From assembly GCA_964605665.1 (NCBI GenBank), contig CAZSDP010000007.1:1-64000 (forward strand): DNA of 64,000 bases, read 5' to 3'. The position numbers and the translations under genes were made by a program. How positions within the stretch are numbered: position 1 is the stretch's first letter; each line of letters starts with the position of its first letter. Shown here piece by piece: positions 54,493 through 63,472 of this stretch. Origin of the DNA: CAZSDP01 sp964605665. GTDB lineage: Bacteria > Planctomycetota > UBA8108 > UBA1146. The notes beneath the pieces are model-generated. The model did no database searches, had not been told where the DNA came from, and saw nothing but the letters and a program-made list of their open reading frames with translations.

Positions 54493-56106
54493 ATGATAGC
54501 TAAACTTCTCAAACGTCCAACGCTCGCCATGTTCGTGCTGAGTGCCATCGGACTGATCGTCGCCGCGATCAGCCTTACCGTTGCCGGAAAGACCCCTTGG
54601 CAAAGTGAGATCTACTCTGCGTGTGCTCTCGCTTGCATCGGTATGGGACTTGGGCTTTTGGGACTTTCACTGATTCGTAAGCTCCTCATTCGTGGTGGAG
54701 TGGTCGGGGCGGTCGCGGCGGTGATGGTCGAAGAGACTCTGCGTCGTCGCGTTGCCTCGATTTGTGGCGGATTGCTCATTGTGGTGCTGGTCACTATTCC
54801 GCTGCTCTTACATTCGAATCAAGTTCTGGAATACCGGCTCTCGAGCTTCCTCGGCTACTCTCTCTTTTCGACGATGTTCCTCGTTTCGATCTTGGCGATC
54901 TTTGGCGGTTGCGGCAGTCTTTGCGAGGAGTTCACCGATCGGCGAATACAGACAGTGCTGGTGAAACCGGTGGGGCGCGTTCGCTTCCTTCTCGGCAAGT
55001 GGTTGGGAATTGTAGCGATCGTCTCACTGTTGCTTCTTGTATCTGGATTGGTCACGACAGGTTCCCTGCACCTGCAGTTGGCTCAGGCTCGGGCAGCCGG
55101 AGTGGATACTTCCAATGCAGAGCGAGTTTTGGTGTCACACCGGAGCCTCGCACCCGAGCTTCCGGAAGGTCTTGTCGAGTCGATTCCTCCTCGGGCAGAG
55201 CGCCGAAGAGCAGAAGATCCTGAAGCGTGGAGGGCGCTGCTCGCCGAAGAGAATGGTGAAGAAGCCGTGGCGATGCGGGCGCTTCAATTGCAGATTTTCC
55301 GGCAATCACGCTCACAGTGGCGAAGCGTTGCTCCTGGGGCGACTCGCACCTACCGCTACCGCATCCCAGCCAGTGGAGCTCACAGTACTGCCACACTCCG
55401 ATTGTCTCCGTACTTCGGACGTGTGCACGCTACAGAGCGCACTCGACTTCTCATCCGAGTGGATGGTTCGGAGCAAGCGGTCTTTTTGGGGGGTGGCGAA
55501 ACTCAAGTCTTGGAGATCCCCACTTCTGCGCTCTCAGATGGTGAGGTGATTGTGGAGATCGAGAATCCACAAGATTCCCAAGTCGTGGGGCGAACTGCGA
55601 AATTTCTCGGCATCGATGGACAGACCCTACAAATCTCGCGAGGTGGATTTGCGGGAAACCTCACCCGTGGTTTGTTGATCATCGCGATTCAGCTCGCATT
55701 TATCACAATCCTCGGATTGTCTGCCTCCACCTTTCTCAGTTTGCCGGTCTCCGTCTTACTGGTCTTCCTCATCCTCTTTGCAGCGGTGGGGGGAGGATTC
55801 TTCCTCGATGAGCAAAGCCCGCTCGATGAACCTGCTCATTTTCACAGTGGGCATGGGCACTCTCACGGCCCGGTTTCTGTCAGTCCTTTCCTCAGGGCGG
55901 TTGATCGCCTAGGGCGCTCTTTTGTGGGGGTCTTCGCCGCCTGGGGAGAAGTCCGGGTGATCGACTCGATTTCCTCAGCGGATGAGATCGCCCCGAGCAC
56001 CGTGTGGAGGGCGCTCTTCTCCATCGGCGGAATTTGGGCTGGTTGTACCGCACTACTCGGGGCGGTGATCTTTTGTCGCCGAGAGATCGCTCGGGTGCAA
56101 ATATGA
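54493..56106 (+). CDS. ABC-2 type permease with a large extracytoplasmic domain
   Basis: 537 residues. Helices lie at about residues 10-35, 40-60, 88-108, 115-145 and 165-190, then a 200-residue loop, then three or four more at the C-terminus. The coupling segment CEEFTDRRIQTVLVKPVGRVRFLLGKWLGI matches ABC-2 permeases. The loop has a beta-sandwich-like part (TATLRLSPYFGRVHATERTRLLIRVDG, EIPTSALSDGEVIVEIENP) and should be outside. A His-rich segment (HFHSGHGHSHG) lies after helix 8 or so. Start ATG at 54493 follows AGGGAGCGACC. Partner of the ATPase upstream; its end overlaps the next start by ATGA. Confidence 0.85.
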   Translation: MIAKLLKRPTLAMFVLSAIGLIVAAISLTVAGKTPWQSEIYSACALACIGMGLGLLGLSLIRKLLIRGGVVGAVAAVMVEETLRRRVASICGGLLIVVLVTIPLLLHSNQVLEYRLSSFLGYSLFSTMFLVSILAIFGGCGSLCEEFTDRRIQTVLVKPVGRVRFLLGKWLGIVAIVSLLLLVSGLVTTGSLHLQLAQARAAGVDTSNAERVLVSHRSLAPELPEGLVESIPPRAERRRAEDPEAWRALLAEENGEEAVAMRALQLQIFRQSRSQWRSVAPGATRTYRYRIPASGAHSTATLRLSPYFGRVHATERTRLLIRVDGSEQAVFLGGGETQVLEIPTSALSDGEVIVEIENPQDSQVVGRTAKFLGIDGQTLQISRGGFAGNLTRGLLIIAIQLAFITILGLSASTFLSLPVSVLLVFLILFAAVGGGFFLDEQSPLDEPAHFHSGHGHSHGPVSVSPFLRAVDRLGRSFVGVFAAWGEVRVIDSISSADEIAPSTVWRALFSIGGIWAGCTALLGAVIFCRREIARVQI

Positions 56107-57824
56107 GACAGCTACTTCGCCCCTTACTACTCGCGGTGCTCCTTTTTTCGATACAAGCAACACTTCTCGCTCCTTGGGTCGAGAAGATTCGAACCGACAC
56201 TGGGATCGCCTACGAGCAGGTTGCAGGTCTCGAAGTGCCTGCGGATATTCGGATACTTGAGGGGGCACTGGGGAGCTTCAGGGGCTGGTTGATCAACTTC
56301 CTTTGGCTACGTGCCGGCCAACTCCAGGAAGAAAACCGCATCCATGAGGCGATGCAACTCTCACGCTGGATCACCCGGCTTCAGCCTCATTATCCGCAAG
56401 TGTGGGTGCATCAGGCCTGGAATCTGGCATTCAACTTATCCCAGTCGGCAACCACGTCTGCAGAGCAGTATCTCTGGATCGAATCTGGGATTGCACTGCT
56501 GCGCGATGATGGAATTCCCATCAACCGAGAAGCTTGGAAACTCTACGAACAGCTCGCTTTCATCCATTGGTTCAAACTGGGTGATGCCAGTCGTGATGAG
56601 ATTCGCGAGTATTACTGGCGTCGGTTCTTCGCGGAGTGGCATGCATGGCTGGGAGCCCCGAGTGGTCAAACTGCTCGCGAGCGTGCTGCTTGGTTGTCGA
56701 TCGTCGCTGAGGCTCCGGCGACGTTAAACGCATTGCTTGAGGAGTACCCTGATCTCGCAGAAGACGCCGAGATGATCACCTTGATTGAGTCGGAACCGCG
56801 TGAGTTTCTGGCGGCGATCGCCTTGGCTGAACAAGGAACTGGACCCTTGGCGAGTTGGCTCGCGGAGCCGAATCGAACCATCATGCGAAGGGCATTGGTC
56901 GCTCAAGTACGGGGCAAGGTTCTGCGAGAGATCTTCCATATGGATCCACTCTTGATGGTGGAGTTGACTCAGGCTCTGGGCCCCATCGATTGGCGTCATC
57001 CCGCTGCGCACGCCCTCTATTGGGCTGCCCAGGGTGTCCTCCGAATCGAGACTGGAGAAGCTTATCCGAGACTCAACAAAGAACTGCTGTCACAGCTCTA
57101 TCGCAATCATGCATTCGCGATCGGTCTCCAGCAGCTGGTCCAGAGAGGGCGACTCTCCGGAGACCCCAGTCGTATGGAACTTCGTCATTCGCCGGAGTAC
57201 CGATTTCTCAGCGCCTATGAGAGCACGATTTTTGACGGGCTGGTGACCGAAGAGGGCCCCGGACCCGATGCCAAGCTTCCAGAAGCGTATCAAATCGCCT
57301 ACTGGAATATCGTCGAAGCAAGCCTCTTGACCGCTTGGCTTCGCGGTGACATCGAAGTCGCCGAACGATGTCTTGCAAGGCTTCATCGGTTCTTCGGTGA
57401 TTCCGGCGCCTCCCCGATCGAGTTTCTGATGGTCCAACTCGAAGATGGACTGCCGGAGGATCAGGCGGAGCTTGCGGCGGAGATCTCGTTTCGAATACGT
57501 GAGCAGCTCTTTGAAGGACTTCGCGGGGCGGGCGGAGACTTGACCGATCTTGTTTGGTTGCGCAGACGAGAGCTCGCTGAGCGCCTCTGGAGCAAGTTCT
57601 CTGGCAGTGATTTGGAGATTCTTGACCTGCAAGCTCTGGAAGAAGAAGCGATCGAGGGGTTCTTTCGAGCTTCGACGATGTATGCCAGTGCCGCGAGCAA
57701 GGCTCGGCTCTGGAATCACATCGATGCAGAACAGCGGGCTGGCTTCTCTTTGCCCCTTCTCGAACAACTGAAAGACGAAGTGCGCCGAGCGGGCTTGGAC
57801 CCTTCCACGACTTTCAATCGTTGA
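56103..57824 (+). CDS. Membrane-anchored TPR-like protein of the ABC exporter operon
   Basis: 573 residues; the ATG at 56103 overlaps the upstream stop (ATGA). An N-terminal signal or anchor (LLRPLLLAVLLFSIQATLLAPW) is followed by GSFRGWLINFLWLRAGQLQEENRIHEAMQLSRWITRLQPHYPQVWVHQAWNLAFNLS, a TPR-like tract with aromatic residues. The rest is helical and Glu/Leu/Arg-rich. It resembles proteins found beside ABC-2 exporters in planctomycete genomes, as far as I recall, but no function is known. Probably periplasmic and acts with the permeases. A hairpin at 57865 separates it from the adenosine deaminase gene. Confidence 0.78.
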   Translation: MRQLLRPLLLAVLLFSIQATLLAPWVEKIRTDTGIAYEQVAGLEVPADIRILEGALGSFRGWLINFLWLRAGQLQEENRIHEAMQLSRWITRLQPHYPQVWVHQAWNLAFNLSQSATTSAEQYLWIESGIALLRDDGIPINREAWKLYEQLAFIHWFKLGDASRDEIREYYWRRFFAEWHAWLGAPSGQTARERAAWLSIVAEAPATLNALLEEYPDLAEDAEMITLIESEPREFLAAIALAEQGTGPLASWLAEPNRTIMRRALVAQVRGKVLREIFHMDPLLMVELTQALGPIDWRHPAAHALYWAAQGVLRIETGEAYPRLNKELLSQLYRNHAFAIGLQQLVQRGRLSGDPSRMELRHSPEYRFLSAYESTIFDGLVTEEGPGPDAKLPEAYQIAYWNIVEASLLTAWLRGDIEVAERCLARLHRFFGDSGASPIEFLMVQLEDGLPEDQAELAAEISFRIREQLFEGLRGAGGDLTDLVWLRRRELAERLWSKFSGSDLEILDLQALEEEAIEGFFRASTMYASAASKARLWNHIDAEQRAGFSLPLLEQLKDEVRRAGLDPSTTFNR

Positions 57825-57864
57825 GTCAGGATCCCTGACTTCCTTTGTGGTGGTTCTCAGAGAG

Positions 57865-57895
57865 CTCTACCGGTTCGATTTCACTACCGGTAGAG
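57865..57895 (+). other. Inverted repeat between the exporter operon and ada
   Basis: CTCTACCGG (57865-57873) and CCGGTAGAG (57887-57895), 13-base loop, followed by TGGGG rather than T's. It may be a weak terminator or a leader hairpin for the gene at 57931. Confidence 0.5.
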
Positions 57896-57930
57896 TGGGG
57901 AAGTCTCCATTTCCCGAGAGGAGAACAGAT

Positions 57931-59025
57931 TTGAACGATCGCATGCCGAGTCCCGAAGAGCTTGACCCAATTCGGGCCCTCCCCAAAGTTCATCTGCATG
58001 ACCATCTCGATGGTGGTTTGCGGCCTCAGACAATACTCGAGTTGGCGGATGAGCAGGGTGTCGATCTCCCTAGCGACGATCCGAGTGGGTTACAAGAGTG
58101 GTTTCACCGCGGTGCGAATCGCGGAAGCCTTCCTTTGTACCTCGAGGGTTTTGCAGTGACTTGCGGAGTGATGCAAACCGAGTCTGCTCTGTACAGGGTT
58201 GCTCGAGAGCGCGTGGAAGACCTGAAGGAAGATGGAGTGGTCTATGGCGAAGTGCGGTTCGCTCCTGTTCTTCACCTCGACGGGGGACTCAATCTGGAGC
58301 AAGTTCTCTGTGCAACACTGTCTGGCATCGAAGACGGTTGTCGCGAAACAGGGATCGATGTCAGGATCATCATCTGCGGGATGAGGCATATGGATCCCGC
58401 CACCAATTTGGAGATGGCAGAGCTTGCCGTTGATTTCCGCGATCGTGGGGTCGTGGGCTATGATCTCGCTGGGGACGAGTCTGGGCACCCTCCCAAGAGA
58501 CACATTGAGGCATTTCACTATCTACAGAGAGAGAACTTCAATATCACGATTCACGCCGGTGAAGCATTTGGGCTCGCCTCGATTTGGCAGGCGATTCAAT
58601 TCTGCGGGGCCCACCGGATCGGCCACGCGACCCGTTTGGTCGAAGATCTCGATGACTCGAACCAGCACCGGCGATCAGGCGGAACTTTGGCCCGTTACAT
58701 CGACGATCATCGGATCTGTCTCGAGATGTGCTTGTCATCGAATGTGCACACCGGCGCGGTCGACTCGCTCGAAAATCATCCGTTTCCCGACTACCTGCGT
58801 CGCCGTTTCCGCGTCACCCTGAATGTGGACAACTATCTGATGTCTGCCACGACCCTCTCTCGAGAGTGGTGGTTGGCAAGGGAGCTCTACCAACTGAGTC
58901 TCGATGATCTAGAGCTTTTGGCGATCAATGGTGCAAAAGGTGCTTTCTGCCATCACCCGGAGCGGATCGAGTTGATCGAAAGTAAGATTCTTCCCGGATT
59001 CCAATCGGCACGGGCCCGAGCGTAG
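57931..59025 (+). CDS. add: Adenosine deaminase
   Basis: 364 residues with a TTG start at 57931, supported by GAGAGGAGAACAG; an ATG 12 bases later has too long a spacing. It hydrolyses adenosine to inosine. Motifs: ALPKVHLHDHLDGGLRPQTILE (metal His pair), YGEVRFAPVLH, GDESGHPP, ITIHAGEAFG with the catalytic Glu, HRIGHATRL (His), LEMCLSSNVHTGAV, and TLNVDNYLMSATTLSREW. The LHDHLDGGLRP start and VDN in place of TDD resemble the actinobacterial-type ADA. Cytoplasmic purine salvage, together with guaD at 22069. Confidence 0.95.
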   Translation: MNDRMPSPEELDPIRALPKVHLHDHLDGGLRPQTILELADEQGVDLPSDDPSGLQEWFHRGANRGSLPLYLEGFAVTCGVMQTESALYRVARERVEDLKEDGVVYGEVRFAPVLHLDGGLNLEQVLCATLSGIEDGCRETGIDVRIIICGMRHMDPATNLEMAELAVDFRDRGVVGYDLAGDESGHPPKRHIEAFHYLQRENFNITIHAGEAFGLASIWQAIQFCGAHRIGHATRLVEDLDDSNQHRRSGGTLARYIDDHRICLEMCLSSNVHTGAVDSLENHPFPDYLRRRFRVTLNVDNYLMSATTLSREWWLARELYQLSLDDLELLAINGAKGAFCHHPERIELIESKILPGFQSARARA

Positions 59026-59494
59026 TCACGGCGGAAATTGCCCCCAGAGGGCCATACGGGGGGTGGAAAACCCACTTTCATCGGAAGTTCTCTCGATGGG
59101 TCCCGTTGCGGACCAGGAGCTTCCTGATGATAATCCGTGGTTCGAGAGCCAGTAGGTCTTCGGTCCGATTGTGCGGGTCAGCGAGATGGTTCGTTGAGTT
59201 GCACCATCGAACGGAGAGCCGATCAAGAGAGCCTCAGCTTCCTCAATTACCGCTTGTCTTGAGATCGTTCAGCTTTAACTGTTGCAGCTCGGAAATCTCT
59301 TCTGTCGGTCTCCTGCGGCAGAGTGAGAGAGCTGAGAGACTCGCGACTTCCTGCGAGAGGAACGCGGTTTGAGTTGACGGGATTGGCTCCCGATTCTCAG
59401 TGCAAGGCCCTGGGAACGAACGAAGGTACTGATAGGAATTTCGGTTAACCTCTGAACTCAGACCGCAAGTTGCGGTCAGTGAGAGCGAGCGAGC
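59026..59494 (+). other. Intergenic region upstream of the aconitase-like gene
   Basis: 469 bases with no supported gene. A GC-rich stretch at 59040-59075 and a palindrome at 59461 are the only structures noticed; no clear promoter. Confidence 0.45.
59461..59477. promoter_or_regulatory. Inverted repeat before the aconitase-like gene
   Basis: GACCGCAA, one base, TTGCGGTC: a 17-bp dyad ending 17 bases before the ATG at 59495. The one-base centre favours a protein-binding site over an RNA hairpin. Confidence 0.5.
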
Positions 59495-61525
59495 ATGTCG
59501 GACTTGATCTCAAGACTAAAGAAACGCCCGGTCGAAAAGCGAGACCGAGGAGTGAAGATCGACGGTCGAGTTTTGTTTCTCGTCGATGATGCAGAGATTG
59601 TTCGTCGGCAACTGGACGGGGAAGATCTCCCTCTCGATCATGAGTTCCCTTACCGAGACGACATCTCGACCGATGAGATTACTCCGGCGTGGGTGTGTTA
59701 CTACTTCGATGAGACATTGGGTGAGTTCCCCTACGTCGGATTCCGGGCTGGGAGTGAGTTTCCCATCGAGCGTCACTCCATCAAGAATGGTGGATTTGCC
59801 GTCGCCGTCAGCGGAAAACGTCGTGGCAAAGGATCGAGCCGTGAGGCGTCACCGTATGCGGAGCGCTGCGCCGGAATTCGGCTGGTCGTCGCCGAAAACA
59901 TCGAACGGATCTATCAGCAAAATTGTCACAATCTCGGATTGCTGACCACGACCGATTTTTCAGTGCTCGAAAGAGTGCGATCTGGTGAGACAGTCCCTCT
60001 CGAAGTATTTCTGGAAGGAAAAGACCCGGTTACGCGACAGATCATCGAGTGGGGGGGGCTCTTTGAGTTCAATCTCGCAAGACTGCAAGGGAAAGTCGAA
60101 CTCGATGCACCTGCGCCCGCTGCCGGGGGGATGACGATTACGGAGAAGATCTTCGCTCAGCATCGAGTCGTCGACCTCTCGCGTGACAAGGTGGGCTGCG
60201 ACTCGATCGTGGTTGGCGATGCGGGATTCTTCCGAACCGATCTACGATTCAGTCATGAATACGTGACGCCGATGGCTGCCGCATTCTTCGAGGAGAGTGT
60301 CGGGCGAGGGGAGCCGGTAAACGATCCCCGTTCGATCGTGTTCTTCCGAGATCATCTGACATTTCTTGCGATGGCGATGACCCCAGAGCGGAAGGCTCAG
60401 GGGTTACTGGAAGTTGCAGATCAGCTTCGCATCAAGCAGGAAGAGTTTTCCAAAGAGCAGGGTGTGACTCTTCACGGAGAGACCGGGCATGGTGGTTCGG
60501 AAGCGATCTGCCACTCGAAGATTCTGGAGAGCTATGCTCTTCCGGGTCAGTTGATCATCGGTTCAGACTCCCACACTCCTCACTCCGGTGCGTTGGGCTG
60601 TGTGGCATTCGGAGTCGGGACCACTGCGATCTTCAACTCTTGGATCACAAAAGATGTTTACAGTTACGTTCCGGAGACGGTGCGCGTCGTCTGCAAAGGT
60701 CAGAAGCCGGAAGGTATTACCGCCAAAGACATGATGCTTGCCATCCTCGCGACCGACTATGTTCGGGGCGGTAAAGCGATCGGAAAAATGGTCGAGTATT
60801 GTGGAGAAGCAGTCGAGGCGTTGAGTATCGATGAGCGCGCGACGATGACCAATATGGCGGCAGAGGTCGGTGCGTTCAGCGGCATTGTTGCTCCCGACGA
60901 GAAGACGGTCGAGTTCTTGGTTCGTGAGCGCGGGATGGACGTGAACGATGCCAGGATGCTCTGTGGAGGTCTGGTTTCAGATCCCGATGCCAGTTTCGTG
61001 CACACGATCGAGATCGATGCGAGTACTCTCGAACCCCTTGTCGCAACTCCGGGTGACCCAGGAAATGGCGTGGGGATCAGTACTCTTGGTGAAATCGAGA
61101 TCGAGATCGCCTATGGAGGCTCCTGCACTGCAGGGAAAAAAGAAGACATGGACATGTATGCGCAAGTCCTCGAGGTCGCGGTCGAGAACGGTCTTCGAGT
61201 CGCGGACGGCGTTGAGTTTTGGATCCAGTTCGGTAGCCAAGAAGTGAAGCAATATTGTCGGCAGCAAGGATACCTGGAGATCTTCGATAAAGCGGGAGCT
61301 CAGATTATCGAGCCATCCTGTGGCGCTTGCATCAACGCCGGGCCGGGAGTGAGCAGGAGACCAGACCAAGTGACGGTCAGCGCGATCAATCGAAACTTCC
61401 CAGGACGATCGGGACCAGGATTGATGTACTTGGCAAGCCCGCTGACGGTCGCTGCGAGTGCGATCGCTGGCAAAATTGTCGCTTGGGATCCAAAGGCGAT
61501 CGGGGCGATGACGACCAAGTCCTGA
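59495..61525 (+). CDS. Aconitase/isopropylmalate-dehydratase family hydro-lyase with swapped domain order
   Basis: 676 residues. The swivel (small-subunit) domain comes first, residues 50-165: DDISTDEITPAW, KRRGKGSSREASPYAERCAGIRLVVAENIERIYQQNCHNLGLL. A linker leads to the large domain from about 213 (MTITEKIFAQHRV), with IIGSDSHTPHSGALGCVAFGVGT, and the [4Fe-4S] Cys in GGSCTAG (Cys544) and EPSCGACINAGPG (Cys609, Cys612). In ordinary aconitases the swivel domain is last; in LeuCD it is a separate protein. The substrate may be citrate, isopropylmalate or homocitrate. The weak GAGCGAGC before the ATG and the dyad at 59461 are the only upstream signals. Confidence 0.87.
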   Translation: MSDLISRLKKRPVEKRDRGVKIDGRVLFLVDDAEIVRRQLDGEDLPLDHEFPYRDDISTDEITPAWVCYYFDETLGEFPYVGFRAGSEFPIERHSIKNGGFAVAVSGKRRGKGSSREASPYAERCAGIRLVVAENIERIYQQNCHNLGLLTTTDFSVLERVRSGETVPLEVFLEGKDPVTRQIIEWGGLFEFNLARLQGKVELDAPAPAAGGMTITEKIFAQHRVVDLSRDKVGCDSIVVGDAGFFRTDLRFSHEYVTPMAAAFFEESVGRGEPVNDPRSIVFFRDHLTFLAMAMTPERKAQGLLEVADQLRIKQEEFSKEQGVTLHGETGHGGSEAICHSKILESYALPGQLIIGSDSHTPHSGALGCVAFGVGTTAIFNSWITKDVYSYVPETVRVVCKGQKPEGITAKDMMLAILATDYVRGGKAIGKMVEYCGEAVEALSIDERATMTNMAAEVGAFSGIVAPDEKTVEFLVRERGMDVNDARMLCGGLVSDPDASFVHTIEIDASTLEPLVATPGDPGNGVGISTLGEIEIEIAYGGSCTAGKKEDMDMYAQVLEVAVENGLRVADGVEFWIQFGSQEVKQYCRQQGYLEIFDKAGAQIIEPSCGACINAGPGVSRRPDQVTVSAINRNFPGRSGPGLMYLASPLTVAASAIAGKIVAWDPKAIGAMTTKS

Positions 61526-61554
61526 GGCAGCGTCCTGCTGAGGGTCTTCTGTGG

Positions 61555-62025
61555 TCAGGGAAGTGTGGGTTCGTCACGGGAAGATCGATTGATTCCCGCT
61601 TCTGCACGCAGTCTCTCGGCAGTCCAGAGATCGAGGAAGATCCTCTCTAGGACAGGCTTGAGGGGCGTCCCATCCCCTTTGCCAGGTGAGTAAGGCTGAG
61701 CGGCTCGTCCTTCTTTCAATGCGCGATCTGCCACGGCGCTGTCGAAGTGATGGAGCCACTGCGCCAAGACCTCAATCTGTTCGAATGTCGAACGAGAGAC
61801 GTCAGGTTCCTTTGGACCTTTGCCCTGAAGAGGTGCATTCCACCACGTCTCAAGACGCTGGGCGGGGGGGAACTCTGGAGGTGCTCCGGAAAAGCCCAAC
61901 TTTAGCCAGCTCGCCTGCAGATCGGCTTTGAGCCAAGTTCGGAGAATCTCCACTCGGATCGAGATGTTTGTTTCGGTGGTGCGTAAGCGCTCCAAGGCTC
62001 GAAGTCGGTCATGGATCGTGCTCAT
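61555..62025 (-). CDS. Protein of unknown function in operon with the FHA protein
   Basis: 156 residues; the ATG at 62025 overlaps the FHA gene stop by ATGA. The sequence is mostly helical (IHDRLRALERLRTTETNISIRVEILRTWLKADLQASWLKLGF; ERIFLDLWTAERLRAEAG) with a central Pro/Gly-rich loop. No signal peptide or membrane segment. I do not recognise it. Coupling to the FHA protein suggests it takes part in the same signalling event. It lies 30 bases beyond the convergent aconitase-like gene stop. Confidence 0.7.
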   Translation of the reverse strand: MSTIHDRLRALERLRTTETNISIRVEILRTWLKADLQASWLKLGFSGAPPEFPPAQRLETWWNAPLQGKGPKEPDVSRSTFEQIEVLAQWLHHFDSAVADRALKEGRAAQPYSPGKGDGTPLKPVLERIFLDLWTAERLRAEAGINRSSRDEPTLP

Positions 62026-62390
62026 CCAGTGACCTTGCTCGGAGCAGCGGGACTCTTTCCAGTCAAGATCTCAACGAGGGTTCGCTTGAAGAGGACTCGC
62101 AGCTCAACTCCTCCAGCTCCCAGTTCGATTTTCGCGCCGTGTTGGATCGGTTCATCGGCGATCGGAACTCCATTGAGATAAGTTCCATTTGTGGAAGACA
62201 AGTCACGAAGGCAGAGTCCACGCTCGGGGTCGAGGTAGATCTCGCAGTGTTCATTACTGACCTCGAGGTCGCGGTGTAGGTCGAGTTTGACCTCACAGCT
62301 CGCGGCACGACCGATGCGAATTGAGCCGAGAGGAAATGATTCGCTGCGCCCCGTGTCCGCTCCAGAGCGATGTTGCACAATGATTTTCAC
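62022..62390 (-). CDS. FHA domain protein
   Basis: 122 residues with a GTG start at 62390 after AGGGAG; the frame continues upstream without a better site. The single forkhead-associated domain shows GSIRIGRAASCEVKLDLHRDLEVSNEHCEIYLD and LRDLSSTNGTYLNGVPI, including the Arg, Ser, His and Asn residues that bind phosphothreonine. Such proteins read Ser/Thr-kinase signals in the cytoplasm. It is followed by an overlapping gene of unknown function at 61555; no kinase gene is nearby. Confidence 0.9.
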   Translation of the reverse strand: MKIIVQHRSGADTGRSESFPLGSIRIGRAASCEVKLDLHRDLEVSNEHCEIYLDPERGLCLRDLSSTNGTYLNGVPIADEPIQHGAKIELGAGGVELRVLFKRTLVEILTGKSPAAPSKVTG

Positions 62391-62563
62391 GTTCGAAAGC
62401 TCCCTGTGTCCATCCGGTCCACTGTTCGCGCGGCAGCTACGCCCCATCATCCACATCAATAGTGGGTTTGGTCAAGGAGACCGTAGGAGGAAAGGCGACG
62501 AAGCCTTATTCTCCGGGGACTGAGCACTCTGCGCTCATATTCGAGTGTTGGTAGGGAGAGATC

Positions 62564-63472
62564 ATGTTCGAAGGAGATGATGGGCTTCGAATCGGCACGA
62601 GCAGCTGGTCTGAGCGAGATTGGGTTGGTTGCTTCTATCCCTTGAAGACTCCTCCTGCCAAGTACATTCAGCACTATTCTGGGGTTTTCGACACCGTTGA
62701 ATGTGACGCCACCTTCTACCGAATGCCGACTGAGAAGATGATTTCCGATTGGTGCGAGCGTACTCCCGAGAACTTTCGCTTCGCTGCGAAAGTCCCGCGG
62801 CTGATCACTCATGAAAAGGTCCTCGAAAATGCGAAGGACGATCTCCTTCTTTTCGTTGAGATCATGCAGGGGCTCGGTGATCGTCTCGGACCATTGCTCT
62901 TTCAGTTTCCTTACTTCAATCGACATGCATTTTCAGGCCCAGAGCCGTTTTTCGAGCGGCTCGATCACTTCCTGGAAGATCTACCGACAGGGCCGCGGTA
63001 TGTGGTGGAACTACGCAATAAGGCTTGGGTCGTTCCTGCGGCACAGGAAATCTGTTCACGGCATGGTGTTGCTCTCGCATGGGTTGAGCAAGCTTGGATG
63101 CCGAGTGCGCGGGAGTGGCCTAAGCGACTCGGCGGTCCCAGCGCTGATTTCGCATACATTCGTTTCCTCGGGGATCATAAGGCGATCGAGCAGATCACCG
63201 ATCGTTGGGATCAGGTCGTCATCGACCAGAGGCAAGTGGTTGCCCGTTGGGTCCCCGTCATCCGCGCGCTCAGAGAACAGGGTGTCGAGGTGTTCGGTTT
63301 CTTCAACAACCACTTCGCGGGACACGCTCCGGCCACGATTGAACTCTTTCGCGAGCTTTGGTGCTCTGAGCTGGGTAAGGATCCACAAACCCCTCGAGAG
63401 ACTCCTACCACTCGACCTTCACAAGATGACCCTCATGACGACGGCCCGGAGGAGTTAAGCCTCCCCTTCTAG
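62564..63472 (+). CDS. DUF72 domain-containing protein (YecE-like)
   Basis: 302 residues; ATG at 62564 after AGGGAGAGATC. The family blocks are LRIGTSSWSERDWVGCFYP, YIQHYSGVFDTVECDATFYRMPTE, FRFAAKVPRLITHEK, LGPLLFQFPYF, YVVELRNKAWV, ADFAYIRFLGDH and FGFFNNHFAGHAPATI, a TIM-barrel of unknown activity. The tail is acidic and Pro/Thr-rich. It overlaps the convergent pyruvate kinase gene by 18 bases. No operon partner seen. Confidence 0.93.
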   Translation: MFEGDDGLRIGTSSWSERDWVGCFYPLKTPPAKYIQHYSGVFDTVECDATFYRMPTEKMISDWCERTPENFRFAAKVPRLITHEKVLENAKDDLLLFVEIMQGLGDRLGPLLFQFPYFNRHAFSGPEPFFERLDHFLEDLPTGPRYVVELRNKAWVVPAAQEICSRHGVALAWVEQAWMPSAREWPKRLGGPSADFAYIRFLGDHKAIEQITDRWDQVVIDQRQVVARWVPVIRALREQGVEVFGFFNNHFAGHAPATIELFRELWCSELGKDPQTPRETPTTRPSQDDPHDDGPEELSLPF

